From Polyangia bacterium (GTDB lineage Bacteria > Myxococcota_A > Polyangia > Nannocystales > Nannocystaceae): 64,000 nucleotides of DNA. Positions within the stretch are counted from its first letter, which is position 1; each line of letters begins with the position of its first letter. Positions 7,926-17,043 of this stretch are shown here, piece after piece. Both the position numbers and the translations under genes were made by a program. The notes beneath the pieces are model-generated. The model was not told the origin of the DNA and did not search any database. It saw only the letters and a list, made by a program, of their open reading frames with translations. The stretch is taken from the NCBI GenBank assembly GCA_030429545.1, contig JAUIFF010000001.1:903599-967598 (forward strand), in the 5' to 3' direction.

Positions 7926-8960
7926 CTATGTGTATGCAAATGAAAGTGCCGCGGCCATCGGGTCGAGGCTGCGCTGTTGGGCCACGACGTACGCGCGGTT
8001 GAGTGCGTGAGCTACGCGGTTTGCCACTTCGTCGTAGGCTTGCTGCCGCGACCAGCCGAGTGCTTCGATTCCGGTAATCCCGACGGCACCGCCGGCATTG
8101 GCAATAAAATCCGGGGCGAGCAGTATTCCGCGTTGGTGGAGAAGGGCAGCGACTGCTGGCGAGGCAAAGATGTTGTTGGCACCCCCGACAACGCCCCGGC
8201 AGCGAAGGCCCGACACAGTCTGCGTTGTGAGGACGCCACCAAGGGCGCACGGCACCAGGAGATCACACTCGCGACTCAAGATAGTTGCCGCATCCACCCA
8301 CGTAGCGTTGGGCATGAGCGACCGACGTGACCGATCCGTATCGGCGAGGAGCAGCTTCGCACCGGCCTTCTGGAGTTGGGTGGCGAGGTGCAGTCCGACG
8401 CTGCCAACCCCCTGAATGGCGATGGTTCGCCCGGCGAGTTGCTGCGACCCAAAAATTCTTTGGGACAGGTTGCAAAGGGCATGAAATACACCATGGGCGG
8501 TGAGTGGGGCCGAATCTCCGGCGCCGCCGTTCTCGGGCGTTCGACAAAACACGTGTGGTGCACCACGACGGGCGATCAGGTCCATGTCGCGGGGCGAGGT
8601 TCCCACATCGGGGCCAGTAGCGAAGCGCCCGCCGAGATTGGCAACGGCGGCGCCAAAGCGAACGAGCAGGGCGTCGCGGTCCTGCTGGGATAGCCTACTT
8701 GGTTGGTAAATCACCGCTTTCCCGCCACCCGAGGGGAAGTCGAGGGCTCGAAACTTCCCCGTCATTGCCCGGGAAAGTGCAAGTACATCGATCACTGCCG
8801 CATCGAGGTTTGGGTAGCTGCGCATCCGAGTACCGCCCCGTGCTGGACCGGCCTGCGTGGAGTGGATAGCGATGACAAACCATGCCCCTGTTTGCAGATC
8901 GCGGACGAGCTCAAGTTGCTCGCCATTCCATACCTCGATTGCCTGCCCCAGCGCGTTCAT
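7926..8960 (-). CDS. Leucine/phenylalanine/valine dehydrogenase family
   Basis: This 344-residue NAD-dependent amino acid dehydrogenase catalyses oxidative deamination to the 2-oxo acid. The N-terminal catalytic domain has GPARGGTRMR, Lys69 (MTGKFRALDFPSGGGK) and Lys81. The motif GPDVGTS marks the active-site cleft, and the Rossmann domain has GVGSVG (184-189) followed by LLLADTD. The C-terminal part (GGANNIF, FIANAGG) is typical of branched-chain or Phe dehydrogenases rather than glutamate dehydrogenase. It lies 83 bp upstream of the M20 carbamoylase on the same strand, so the three genes may form an operon that releases and deaminates amino acids. Substrate choice cannot be read from the sequence. 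Confidence 0.93.
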   Translation of the reverse strand: MNALGQAIEVWNGEQLELVRDLQTGAWFVIAIHSTQAGPARGGTRMRSYPNLDAAVIDVLALSRAMTGKFRALDFPSGGGKAVIYQPSRLSQQDRDALLVRFGAAVANLGGRFATGPDVGTSPRDMDLIARRGAPHVFCRTPENGGAGDSAPLTAHGVFHALCNLSQRIFGSQQLAGRTIAIQGVGSVGLHLATQLQKAGAKLLLADTDRSRRSLMPNATWVDAATILSRECDLLVPCALGGVLTTQTVSGLRCRGVVGGANNIFASPAVAALLHQRGILLAPDFIANAGGAVGITGIEALGWSRQQAYDEVANRVAHALNRAYVVAQQRSLDPMAAALSFAYT

Positions 8961-8991
8961 AGGCGAATGTTGACCGTAACCGATCTCATGT

Positions 8992-9537
8992 TCACCGACC
9001 AGCTGGTAAAAAACCAGGAGGTCGCCATGCGGGGTCGTAGCCGTCGATCGCCGGTGAATCGTCGTCCGCGTGCTCAGCCAATCTCAGAAGGTGCTTGTAC
9101 ACCGGATCGAAGTCGGGATCGCGTTGGCTCGCCCACTTTCCGACGGTGACCGTCGAGCGATCGGCGCGCTCGAGAATGATCGCAGGGTGGGCTTCGTCGG
9201 GGACGGGCGTCCCCATCGGAATCTGTACCGAGGCGAGATCATGCTTGCTCAGCAGGTGGTTGAGATCTTGCCAAGCGGCTTCGCTAAGGGCAAAACGGGA
9301 ACGAACTTCTTGGAGGCAGCCACGGGAGATCCGGCGGATCCAGACCAGCAGCCGGGTACTGTCGATGTAGACACACGTGCCGCCAAACAGGCCCTGCACG
9401 TCGATCAGGAGGAGTCGGTCACAGGCGAGAAATCCTGGGTGTTTGGGCTTGGTTTGGCACATCCGCTGTCGAAGTTTACTCACAATTCCGGGCATCGGGA
9501 AGACCATGGTAGCACCGCAGGTAAAAAGGGTGCGCAT
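8992..9537 (-). CDS. Hypothetical protein
   Basis: The protein is not recognised. The C-terminal 100 residues (SRFALSEAAWQDLNHLLSKH, then HPAIILERADRSTVTVGKW and a final helix) resemble the pattern of small DUF domains in which a predicted helix precedes beta strands, but no family is claimed. Several in-frame starts exist (9609, 9537, 9507, 9495, 9462) and none has a good Shine-Dalgarno site; 9537 is a compromise. The gene lies just upstream of the amino acid dehydrogenase on the same strand (31 bp apart) and might be co-transcribed. Confidence 0.6.
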   Translation of the reverse strand: MRTLFTCGATMVFPMPGIVSKLRQRMCQTKPKHPGFLACDRLLLIDVQGLFGGTCVYIDSTRLLVWIRRISRGCLQEVRSRFALSEAAWQDLNHLLSKHDLASVQIPMGTPVPDEAHPAIILERADRSTVTVGKWASQRDPDFDPVYKHLLRLAEHADDDSPAIDGYDPAWRPPGFLPAGR

Positions 9538-9779
9538 ACATCGACTAACGGGCGAATCTTTGCACGGAGCAGGAGCGAAAACAGTCCGGCTTGCATGGTT
9601 GGTGCGCATACAAATTTGCCGGAGTGTTCAAATTCTACGGACATGTAGGAAGGTTCAGATGAAGCAGGGCGTGATCACGCATGCTGGTGTGTTCCGCTCA
9701 GGTGGGCGAACATGGGCGGATACGCGCGTATGCAACCAGGCATCGCAGGGGCGAGGCATCGAGTACACTCCCGGCGTTG

Positions 9780-10700
9780 ATGGCTGACGAACTCCTATTT
9801 ACGGTCACGACATTTCGCCGCGTATTCGATGCCACCCCGGCGACGGAGGTGGTCAACCTCGAGCAGCTCACGGCCGGTCTTTTGCGATTTTCACTGCGAC
9901 CCGAGCTACAGGCCAAGGTTGAGCGTGTTTATACAAAGATTTTGGCCGCGCATGAGATGTGGCGGACGGGTTCGGGATCTGGTCGGCGCTACTCAGCACT
10001 CGTGCGAGCGGCCAAACAGGCTGAGCAGGAGGGCAAAGACGTCGCGCAAGCAGTTGCGAACGAGGTCGAGCACCTCAAAAAACTCGCCCGTAGCGAGGCC
10101 AAAAATGACCTTCGGATCTGGTCGCCAACCTGCTACCGCAGTGGGGCTCGGCGTGGGTCGGACGGGGTCGACCACCTTTCGTGCTTGGTGTTGGATTACG
10201 ACGACGGCTATACGACGATCGAGGATGCCAGCGCGACGTGGGAACGATGGTATCATATTGTACATACAACATGGTCGCACAAGCCCGAGCATCACAAGTT
10301 CCGCGTGATCGTGCCGCTTGCCGAGCCTGTCGCCGCCGAGCACTGGTCGCGGGTTTGGCAGTGGGCGGAGGCGCGAACAGGGATGGCCATCGATCCGGCT
10401 TGCAAGTCGGTTTCGCATACATACGCACTGCCTGCGGTCCCAAACCCGCAATGGCCGCGGGTGGGATATGTCCGTCCCGGTTGCCTACTCGATCCACGGA
10501 TGGATGGCCTTGTCGAGTCAACGGCAACCATGCCCCGGGTGTCGCGGGCCGGGTTTTTGATGTTGGGCGACCCCGAGGAGCCAAGCCTTGCCATGTTTAC
10601 CCCGCCGAAGCGCCACGAGCCCCAGGTTCAGCCTGCGTTTGCAAGTGAACCTGGAGACTCGCTCGACTGGGTCGATGACGCACTTGACGACTTCTTTTAG
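9780..10700 (+). CDS. Primase-like (AEP fold) protein
   Basis: The 306-residue protein from the ATG at 9780 has the three core elements of archaeo-eukaryotic primases of the kind found in phage and plasmid replication proteins. These are Asp139 and Asp141/142 in LVLDYDDG, the His region HTTWSHKPEHHKFRVIVPL (161-179), and Asp205 in GMAIDPACKSVSHTYALP. The first 110 residues are helical and charged. No helicase domain is fused and no replication gene is adjacent. It may be a stand-alone primase-like protein left by an element, or a repair enzyme. Upstream in-frame ATG codons (9681) are judged too far from a coding signal. The palindrome TGTACATACA lies within it and TGTATGTGCA just after its stop. 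Confidence 0.75.
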   Translation: MADELLFTVTTFRRVFDATPATEVVNLEQLTAGLLRFSLRPELQAKVERVYTKILAAHEMWRTGSGSGRRYSALVRAAKQAEQEGKDVAQAVANEVEHLKKLARSEAKNDLRIWSPTCYRSGARRGSDGVDHLSCLVLDYDDGYTTIEDASATWERWYHIVHTTWSHKPEHHKFRVIVPLAEPVAAEHWSRVWQWAEARTGMAIDPACKSVSHTYALPAVPNPQWPRVGYVRPGCLLDPRMDGLVESTATMPRVSRAGFLMLGDPEEPSLAMFTPPKRHEPQVQPAFASEPGDSLDWVDDALDDFF

Positions 10701-10865
10701 TCGCAAATAATTGTATGTGCAGTCAGTTTCGGAAGGCTGGGTTGCTCACGGGTGGGACAGCTTTGAGGGAGCTGACCCGGGAAGTCAGCCGTGCTATGCT
10801 ATTCGCCGGTGTCCGGAGCGGGGATTCAACAGCCACAACGGTCGCGAAACGTGGGCGCCCAGCTC

Positions 10866-11705
10866 ATGGTCGATTTGCATTGTCACTCGACCCACTCGGA
10901 CGGGAGTTTTTCGGCGCAAGCCGTGGCCCAAATGGCCCGAAAGCGCCGGGTTCGACTGTTTTGTTTGACCGACCACGACAGCGACGCAGGTTGGCAAACG
11001 ACAGCTAAAGAGCTTGCAGATACAAACTGTGTGGTGATTCGCGGATTGGAGTTGAGCTGCAAGCACCACGGGCGGACCATTCACCTCCTGCTCTATGGTT
11101 TGCAGCCCGGTTTGGGGCTCGATGCCCTCCACACGCGGCTGGCTGAAGTTATCGTCCAACGCCGACTACGTTTGCGTGCCATTGTTGACCGCCTTGGGGA
11201 GCTCGGGGTGCACCTCGATGCCGATGCGATTGACAGGTCAACCCACGGTAAAACACCCGGACGCCCCGACATCGCCCGGGCCCTCGTTGCGGCCGGGGCC
11301 GTCAACAGCATGCGCCAGGCGTTCGACCGCTATCTTCGCGACGGCGGCCCGGCGGACGTGCCATTTCGTCGCTTGAGTTTGGCCGAAGGGTTGGCGCTGG
11401 GCCGGGCGGCAGGTGCCCGCATGTCCCTTGCACATCCACATACGTTGCGAACATTTGAGCTCGTTGATGGGTTGTTTGCCGAGTTTCAAGAGCAGGGGCT
11501 TGAGGGCATAGAAGCCTTTTACGGCCGCTATGCCCATGCTCAACGTAGGCAATGGCTGGAGCTTGCGCGGAGACGGGGCCTGGTCGCTACCGGGGGGTCG
11601 GATTTTCACGGCGAAGCCGTTGCAGAAGTCACCACACTCGGCACCCTTATCCCCGAGCCCTGGGCAAACAGGTTGACAAAGTGGCTCGCGGTTGAGGTCA
11701 GTTAG
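10866..11705 (+). CDS. PHP-domain phosphoesterase (YciV/RNase AM type)
   Basis: The 279-residue protein begins MVDLHCHSTHSDGSFS, which carries the metal ligands of motif I. It continues with LTDHDSDAGW, RGLELSC, SLAHPHT and GGSDFHG, giving all four PHP motifs. This matches the YciV/TrpH family, whose characterised members are 5'-3' RNases acting on RNA ends or 3',5'-bisphosphate nucleotidases. An earlier ATG at 10791 would add 25 unlike residues, so 10866 is preferred. Its stop directly abuts the GTG of the transporter gene at 11706, so the two are almost certainly co-transcribed. Confidence 0.92.
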   Translation: MVDLHCHSTHSDGSFSAQAVAQMARKRRVRLFCLTDHDSDAGWQTTAKELADTNCVVIRGLELSCKHHGRTIHLLLYGLQPGLGLDALHTRLAEVIVQRRLRLRAIVDRLGELGVHLDADAIDRSTHGKTPGRPDIARALVAAGAVNSMRQAFDRYLRDGGPADVPFRRLSLAEGLALGRAAGARMSLAHPHTLRTFELVDGLFAEFQEQGLEGIEAFYGRYAHAQRRQWLELARRRGLVATGGSDFHGEAVAEVTTLGTLIPEPWANRLTKWLAVEVS

Positions 11706-13301
11706 GTGCCGTTACAAGAAAACTCCGTGCTGCTGTCGCTGGCGGGGATGCAGATTGCCCGGCCCGATGGTGTCGCCCTATTTACAAACGTGCAACTGAG
11801 CCTGGCGGCGGGCGAGGTCGTAGCGCTGCTCGGTCCAAGCGGTGCCGGCAAGTCGACATTGATGGCCGCGCTGCACGACCGTGCCAGCCTGCTGCGTCAT
11901 GGCTTTGAGGTACGTGTAGACGCCGAACACTTGGCGGCAAAAATCGGGGTTGTGCCGCAGCGGGGAGCCCTGTTTGACCACCTGAGTGTGGCGGACAACA
12001 TTCGGCTCGCGCTGCGCAACGCAACCACGCCGATCCCTGCAAACACCCACGCGAAACTGGTGGAAGAGTGGCTCGCGGCGCTCGACCTACCGCCGCGTTT
12101 TCGCCACGGGACCGCGGGCGGGCACCTCAGCGGCGGGGAGGCGCAACGGGTTGCCGTGGCTCGAACCCTCGCCAGTGGACGCCGGATCCTATTTTTGGAT
12201 GAGCCTTCGGTCGGGCTCGATCCCCATCGGATCCGTCTGCTCGCCAGGGTGATTCGCAGCGAGCTACAAACCCGCGGGGCCGGGGCACTGGTTGTCACCC
12301 ACAACCTCACGTTTGCCGCGGCGTTTGCCGACCGCTTTTTATACTTAGACAGGGAGCTCGGCGGACTTGCGCAGCTCGAAGTGACAGCCGCGATCCCCAA
12401 CGATGAGGCTGAGCTCGAAGCACGGCATACGGCCCTGAGCTGCCAAGTTGTGCCACGGCTCGCCCGCGACGAGCAGGCGCAGGGGCAGTCGCCCAAACTC
12501 AAGCGGCGGCGATGGGGACTCCCGAGTTGGCTGCGCGGATTTACCGTTTCTGGCGAAGTTTTGTTGCGAATCGTCGGTAAACGCGGGGTTTTACATGCGC
12601 ATACACGTGATTTTGTTGAAGTTGCACGGGTTGTGTTCAAGCAGTCCCTCCTGCGGCCTGCGGGTTTTTTTGCAATTGTCTCGCTGCTGATTGGCTACAC
12701 GCTGCTCTATATCTTTCACCGTTCGATAGGTGGGGGCGGGATGCCTGTGCGTCCCGAGCGAGTGTTTAACCTGATTGGTTCGATGCACATCATTGCGCTT
12801 GCGCCCGCACTGTCGGGGATCTTGTTTGCCGCGTCGTCTGCGAGCGCCGTCACGGCGTGGTTGGGCGGGATGTCGCTAACACGGCAAACGACTGCCCTGC
12901 GTGGGCTTGGGATCGACGAGGCACGGTACCTGTGGACACCGGCGTTTGTGGTGATGAGCTGCGCCTATGTGCTGTTGGCCGGCCTATTTGTCGCTGGGAT
13001 GGTTGCCGGCGGTACGTTGTACTTACACTGGAATGTTCCCGAGGTGGCCGACGCATTTGCCCTGGTGACAGCTGACCTGTTTGACCCTCCGCCTGGGCGG
13101 TTGGCCTTTCGCACCCGGGCACTCGCGCTCGTCGGCTTGTACGCGGTTGGGATTACGGCCGATGCCATCGCCAAAGGCAGCAGCGAGAAGTCGACATCAG
13201 AGGCCGTGACAGTGGCGATGGTTCGCAGCGTGATGGCTTGTACGCTGTGGATCGTGGGCCTCGAACTTCTTTCATTATTGGTCATCTACAGCGTGCAGTA
13301 G
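11706..13301 (+). CDS. Fused MlaF-MlaE lipid transporter (ATPase plus permease)
   Basis: The 531-residue protein joins an ABC ATPase to an MlaE-type permease. The ATPase has Walker A GPSGAGKST (43-51), LSGGEAQRVAVAR (141-153), Walker B ILFLDEP (161-167) and the H-loop TH at 198-199. After a linker (about 235-285), the permease domain shows the MlaE hallmark region (TAWLGGMSLTRQTTALRGLG, then IDEARYLWTPAFV) with about five membrane segments. In most bacteria MlaF and MlaE are separate proteins that form a 2:2 inner-membrane complex moving phospholipid. Here one chain would dimerise. It starts with GTG exactly after the PHP gene, and 12 bp separate it from the next gene. mlaC lies nearby on the other strand. 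No MlaD or MCE protein is in view. Confidence 0.92.
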   Translation: MPLQENSVLLSLAGMQIARPDGVALFTNVQLSLAAGEVVALLGPSGAGKSTLMAALHDRASLLRHGFEVRVDAEHLAAKIGVVPQRGALFDHLSVADNIRLALRNATTPIPANTHAKLVEEWLAALDLPPRFRHGTAGGHLSGGEAQRVAVARTLASGRRILFLDEPSVGLDPHRIRLLARVIRSELQTRGAGALVVTHNLTFAAAFADRFLYLDRELGGLAQLEVTAAIPNDEAELEARHTALSCQVVPRLARDEQAQGQSPKLKRRRWGLPSWLRGFTVSGEVLLRIVGKRGVLHAHTRDFVEVARVVFKQSLLRPAGFFAIVSLLIGYTLLYIFHRSIGGGGMPVRPERVFNLIGSMHIIALAPALSGILFAASSASAVTAWLGGMSLTRQTTALRGLGIDEARYLWTPAFVVMSCAYVLLAGLFVAGMVAGGTLYLHWNVPEVADAFALVTADLFDPPPGRLAFRTRALALVGLYAVGITADAIAKGSSEKSTSEAVTVAMVRSVMACTLWIVGLELLSLLVIYSVQ

Positions 13302-13313
13302 GGGGGTGGAGCA

Positions 13314-15023
13314 TTGTCGAGCGATGGCGTAAAGCGACCCGCAGTTGCCCTCGGACTGGGGCTTTGCCTCGCCTGTCTCGCTTCGATTTATAGCTCCGAG
13401 CAGATAGTCGCAGACCTCGAGCGTGAGCCGTTTGGACTCGTTCACTCAAGAGACTATGTAGATACACAAGAAGCGTTTTACGGGGAGCTGGTTCCACGTG
13501 GTCCGCACCCACGCGCACAAGTGTGGCTCGACGGTCAGGTGCAACACGACGCCGTCGACGAACGCGGGCGGATTGAACTTGAGGGTCTGAGTGCTGGGCA
13601 CCATCACTTAGAGGTCCGTGAGGGCTATCGCGGTGGTCGGGTGCTGCGTATCGCCGACTCGGTCATCCGTGGCCCATTTGAGCCGGTGCCGCCCAAAACC
13701 ACAAGTTGCGACCTCGGTGTCCAACTCACGGGTGTCGCGGTGGATGACCTCGTGGTGCCGATGTTGTCGCAACGCCTGCTACAAGCCGTACATGGCGTGG
13801 ATGTACTCGGCCCAAAAACCGAGATCGAGCATGCCAAGCTGACCCTAGCGGGTGACTCTGTTGGGTTTTCGATCGGCCTCGCCAGCCACAATCGGCTCGT
13901 CGTCGCGGGAACGATGCGGGTCCGGACCGAGCTGCCGCGCAAGATCGAGTTGGAGCTGGCATCGCTCGATAAAGTTGTATTTACAGGTTCGTTGCGACAA
14001 AAAGTTGATATTGGCGGGGCGACGATCGGTGCGCTCGTCACCGGGCCATTTGCACCGATTGGTGCGGTCGCGGGCTACTATCTCGCCGACCGCTATGTCG
14101 AACGCCGGGCCCGCGAGGAAGTTGAGCGGGTGGTCAAGACGGGGCTTTCGCAGGTATCGCGGCGGGCTGTACTTCCAGCCAGTGTTGAGCTGATCGCAGG
14201 CGAGCCACGCTCGGCGATTTCGCTTGAGCTATGCCGCCCGGTGGCGATAGATGCTGCGCGCGGGATTACGCTGGGTGTCCATATCGTACCCAGTGTGGTG
14301 GACTTGGACGCGCTCGAAACTCCAGGCCCGATCGTGGTCGAGGGAAAGCTGCCAAAGCCTCCCACAGCCCAACACGGCGACAACGTTGCTATCCGTGTCG
14401 ATGTGTCGCTGATGCTGCTCAACCGGCTTTTATATGCGTGGACCAGCTCAGGGTTGCTCGCCGACTGGGCGCGGGAAGGAGCTATTTTTGCGCGGGCCAA
14501 TCGCGTGTTGGACGAGTGGACGACATTGCAGATACAAGGTTTTCGCGCCCGGGTTGCACCGCATCTGCGCTACGCAGGCGCGACCAAAGCCCATCCGTGG
14601 GGCGTTGCTATTTCGGAACTCGAACTTGAGATCGCCGGTGCGGGAAGCCCAGGCAAGGTGCTACTGGCTGCCCATGGCACCGTACAGCCCCAACTCGATG
14701 GGCCGGCGGGACCGTTGGTGCTGACGGGGCATCTCGACGGTCTGTCGGTAGGTTGTCGAACCCAGGAGCCCAGTGGCGCGTGGCGGGTCACACCGTGTAT
14801 TGGCAAATTACTTGAATATGCAGATGTTCGCACCACGCTCAATACAAAAATTGAGCCCGGTGCCGAACACTTACCGAGTTTCGATGTGCGCGCCCTGGTG
14901 CTGACGCGCTCGCAGGCGTTGCACCCGGGAGGTATCGAGATCGACACGTTGGCGATTGAGCCAGTTGCCGAAGTCCCAACCGTCGTCCGAGTACGGGCGA
15001 GTGTCAAACCGGTGCAAGAGTGA
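13314..15023 (+). CDS. Membrane-anchored envelope protein, possibly lipid-binding
   Basis: The 569-residue protein starts at TTG with GGTGGA eight bases upstream. It has an N-terminal hydrophobic segment (ALGLGLCLACLASIYSS) that could be an uncleaved anchor or a signal. A Gly/Arg-rich beta segment (about 55-115) follows. Then come two long extended regions of alternating hydrophobic residues (about 135-300 and 330-565), with a helix around RARANR-like residues at about 390-410. The pattern of long amphipathic strands with short helices recalls tubular lipid-binding (TULIP/BPI-like or DUF4403) proteins, but this is inference. Its place 12 bp after the MlaFE fusion gene makes a lipid-carrier role plausible, perhaps replacing MlaD. 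Confidence 0.8.
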   Translation: MSSDGVKRPAVALGLGLCLACLASIYSSEQIVADLEREPFGLVHSRDYVDTQEAFYGELVPRGPHPRAQVWLDGQVQHDAVDERGRIELEGLSAGHHHLEVREGYRGGRVLRIADSVIRGPFEPVPPKTTSCDLGVQLTGVAVDDLVVPMLSQRLLQAVHGVDVLGPKTEIEHAKLTLAGDSVGFSIGLASHNRLVVAGTMRVRTELPRKIELELASLDKVVFTGSLRQKVDIGGATIGALVTGPFAPIGAVAGYYLADRYVERRAREEVERVVKTGLSQVSRRAVLPASVELIAGEPRSAISLELCRPVAIDAARGITLGVHIVPSVVDLDALETPGPIVVEGKLPKPPTAQHGDNVAIRVDVSLMLLNRLLYAWTSSGLLADWAREGAIFARANRVLDEWTTLQIQGFRARVAPHLRYAGATKAHPWGVAISELELEIAGAGSPGKVLLAAHGTVQPQLDGPAGPLVLTGHLDGLSVGCRTQEPSGAWRVTPCIGKLLEYADVRTTLNTKIEPGAEHLPSFDVRALVLTRSQALHPGGIEIDTLAIEPVAEVPTVVRVRASVKPVQE

Positions 15024-15031
15024 CGAACACG

Positions 15032-16888
15032 CTAGACGTCGTTGCTTTGTGGGCACGGGGGGGTCAGCCCGTCACGCTCCGCGTGGTTGTTCAGTTCCTG
15101 GCGAACAGGCTCGGATAGCGCGGCACAACAGCTGTACAGCCCGTCAAACCGAATCAAATCGACAATGAGGTCGCGGGGAAGCCCCTGGCAGCACCTCGGG
15201 ACAGGTTGGCTCGGATCTTCGGTGTCGGGACTGCACATCGGCATGGCGAGACACTTGCCCGAGTCGGGGTTGAGGCAGCGCATGCGCACCCCCGGACTTT
15301 CGTCGGTGTAGTCGAGGACGACATCGGTATCGTCAAACAACGCCGTGCCGATCAGCCCGTCGAGTTGGAGGGCGTCGGGGCTGATGTCGCGGCGCAGGGC
15401 CTCGACCATCGGATGGGTTTCGGGGACCACGGTGGCGGTGATCCAGCGAGCTGGGTCAGGTGTTGGGTCGCCCTCTGGCAACGAAACTTCGCCCATGACC
15501 GCCGCTGACGTAGCCGAAGCTCCCACGCAACTTGCTTCGACCGGGAGGGGGTTGGGGTCGCTACTACGCAGGGCTCCAGCACATTGCTCGCGCAGGCCGT
15601 GCATGCGGGATTCGAGTCGTTTACAGGGGGAGGGACCGGCAGTGGTTGTCAGCCCCTCGACCAGCGCGACACTGCGAACTTTGAGTCGTTGAAGTCCGGT
15701 CGCGGCAGGCCACCCTGGAATTTCGAGGCGGTCGAGCTCGCCGTCGTAGCACGCCGGTGGTGCTTGGGTAACAGGGACGTCCGGGAGTCGAATCGAACAC
15801 AGGGGGAGCTGCTCAATCCCGCCAAACATACGCAGGGCACTGTCGCGAAAGACAACAAGCCCGGGGACGCCGGTGGCGACCATCAAGGTGGCCGACTTGC
15901 CTGCAAACGCCGCAAACTCAGCGTCGTCGCTGGAGGGAAGGGTGTCGCAGCCACTTGCGTCACTACCCGACTCGATACGTCCAGTCGCCGAGAGGTAGGT
16001 GTCCTCAGCAAATTGTTTGCCCGGCGAAAGTTGGCATGTGTTGTTGAGCTCGTTGTAGGTAACAGCGGCTGGTGGCGGCGAGATGCAACTGTCGAGCAAC
16101 ATTCGCGTGGCGAGTAGTGCCGACTGTTCACGCTGGTTGTCGATCTCAAAGGCTCCTACAAAATCACAATTCTCGCCATTTGATGTGCATACATCTGTAA
16201 TTTCCTTGCCGAGTAGGCGTCCAGGAAATTGTACAGGCAAGAATGCTCGGCCGCGATCGGCGAGCGTCTCTTCGGAGCCCGGAAATTCGCGCGAGAGGGC
16301 AACCTGGTAGTCCAACAGCTCGCCGCTCACGATGTCGCGGCGGTGAAGGATTCGCACGGCGAAGTTGCGCAGGACGTTGCCGCCGAGAATGCCCCCGACA
16401 TGGGTTTCGACTTCGCTGGTGCCGATCGCCCAGTCCCATGGGCTGGCGGTGCTCGACGGCAGGCGCAACACTGGAACCGAGTCGAAGCGAAATCGCGTAA
16501 CCGCCTGTTCCTGTGCCTGTGCATCGAGCTCACTGGCGAGGAGGTTCTCGCCGGGCCGCACCTCAAAGCAGGTTCGCTCAGCGGTCGAGACATCGAGACT
16601 GTCGTCGGCGAGTACGGTGATGGGCGATGCCGTGTCGATGAGCAGGGGAACGCAAGCATCCGCCGCGCACGATTCGGGGGGGCCGGTACAGACCTCGCTG
16701 CATCCACCTGCTGAGCCGGGGCACGGTTCGTTGCGAAGCAGCAGTCGGGGGAGGTCGAGTTCATCACCAGACGCGAGGGCGATCGGTCGTCCGAGCTCTC
16801 CCTCACTCTCAATCGTGTCGAGGCGGCAGGCCGCCAACACGAGAAGTGCGACGGTTCCACGCGCGACAGTGCTCAGGGCCTTCGACAC
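15032..16888 (-). CDS. Lipoprotein with aspartic-protease-like motifs
   Basis: From a GTG at 16888 the protein has a clean lipoprotein signal (KALSTVARGTVALLVLAAC, Cys21) and about 618 residues. A retropepsin-like signature appears as PLLIDTASPITVL, followed by GGILGGNVLRNF. A second half shows DGLIGTALFDDTDVVLDY, as in two-lobed aspartyl proteases or their inactive relatives; the usual DTG is DTA here. Many Cys residues (for example CPGSAGGCSEVC, CCQGLPRD, CCAAL) suggest disulphides in the envelope. Whether it cleaves anything is unknown. A longer start at 16960 is possible but would put 24 residues before the signal. It converges with the envelope-protein gene, ending 8 bp from it. Confidence 0.8.
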   Translation of the reverse strand: MSKALSTVARGTVALLVLAACRLDTIESEGELGRPIALASGDELDLPRLLLRNEPCPGSAGGCSEVCTGPPESCAADACVPLLIDTASPITVLADDSLDVSTAERTCFEVRPGENLLASELDAQAQEQAVTRFRFDSVPVLRLPSSTASPWDWAIGTSEVETHVGGILGGNVLRNFAVRILHRRDIVSGELLDYQVALSREFPGSEETLADRGRAFLPVQFPGRLLGKEITDVCTSNGENCDFVGAFEIDNQREQSALLATRMLLDSCISPPPAAVTYNELNNTCQLSPGKQFAEDTYLSATGRIESGSDASGCDTLPSSDDAEFAAFAGKSATLMVATGVPGLVVFRDSALRMFGGIEQLPLCSIRLPDVPVTQAPPACYDGELDRLEIPGWPAATGLQRLKVRSVALVEGLTTTAGPSPCKRLESRMHGLREQCAGALRSSDPNPLPVEASCVGASATSAAVMGEVSLPEGDPTPDPARWITATVVPETHPMVEALRRDISPDALQLDGLIGTALFDDTDVVLDYTDESPGVRMRCLNPDSGKCLAMPMCSPDTEDPSQPVPRCCQGLPRDLIVDLIRFDGLYSCCAALSEPVRQELNNHAERDGLTPPCPQSNDV

Positions 16889-16987
16889 GTCGGGATTGTA
16901 CCTGCTTTCGCGGGTTCGAGGAATCGATTGGTCAACGTCGATGGGATGTGTCAAGAACATGCATTTGCATGGAAAATGACAACCACT

Positions 16988-17020
16988 AAAAAACCGCCGG
17001 TCGGTGGAGCGGCGGCTTTT
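16988..17020 (-). terminator. Rho-independent terminator of mlaC
   Basis: On the minus strand a hairpin CCGCCG/CGGCGG with a 10-nt loop is flanked by AAAAG before and TTTTTT after. It begins 24 bp past the mlaC stop. Confidence 0.85.
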
Positions 17021-17043
17021 GAACCATTTGGCGGGTCACTTCA

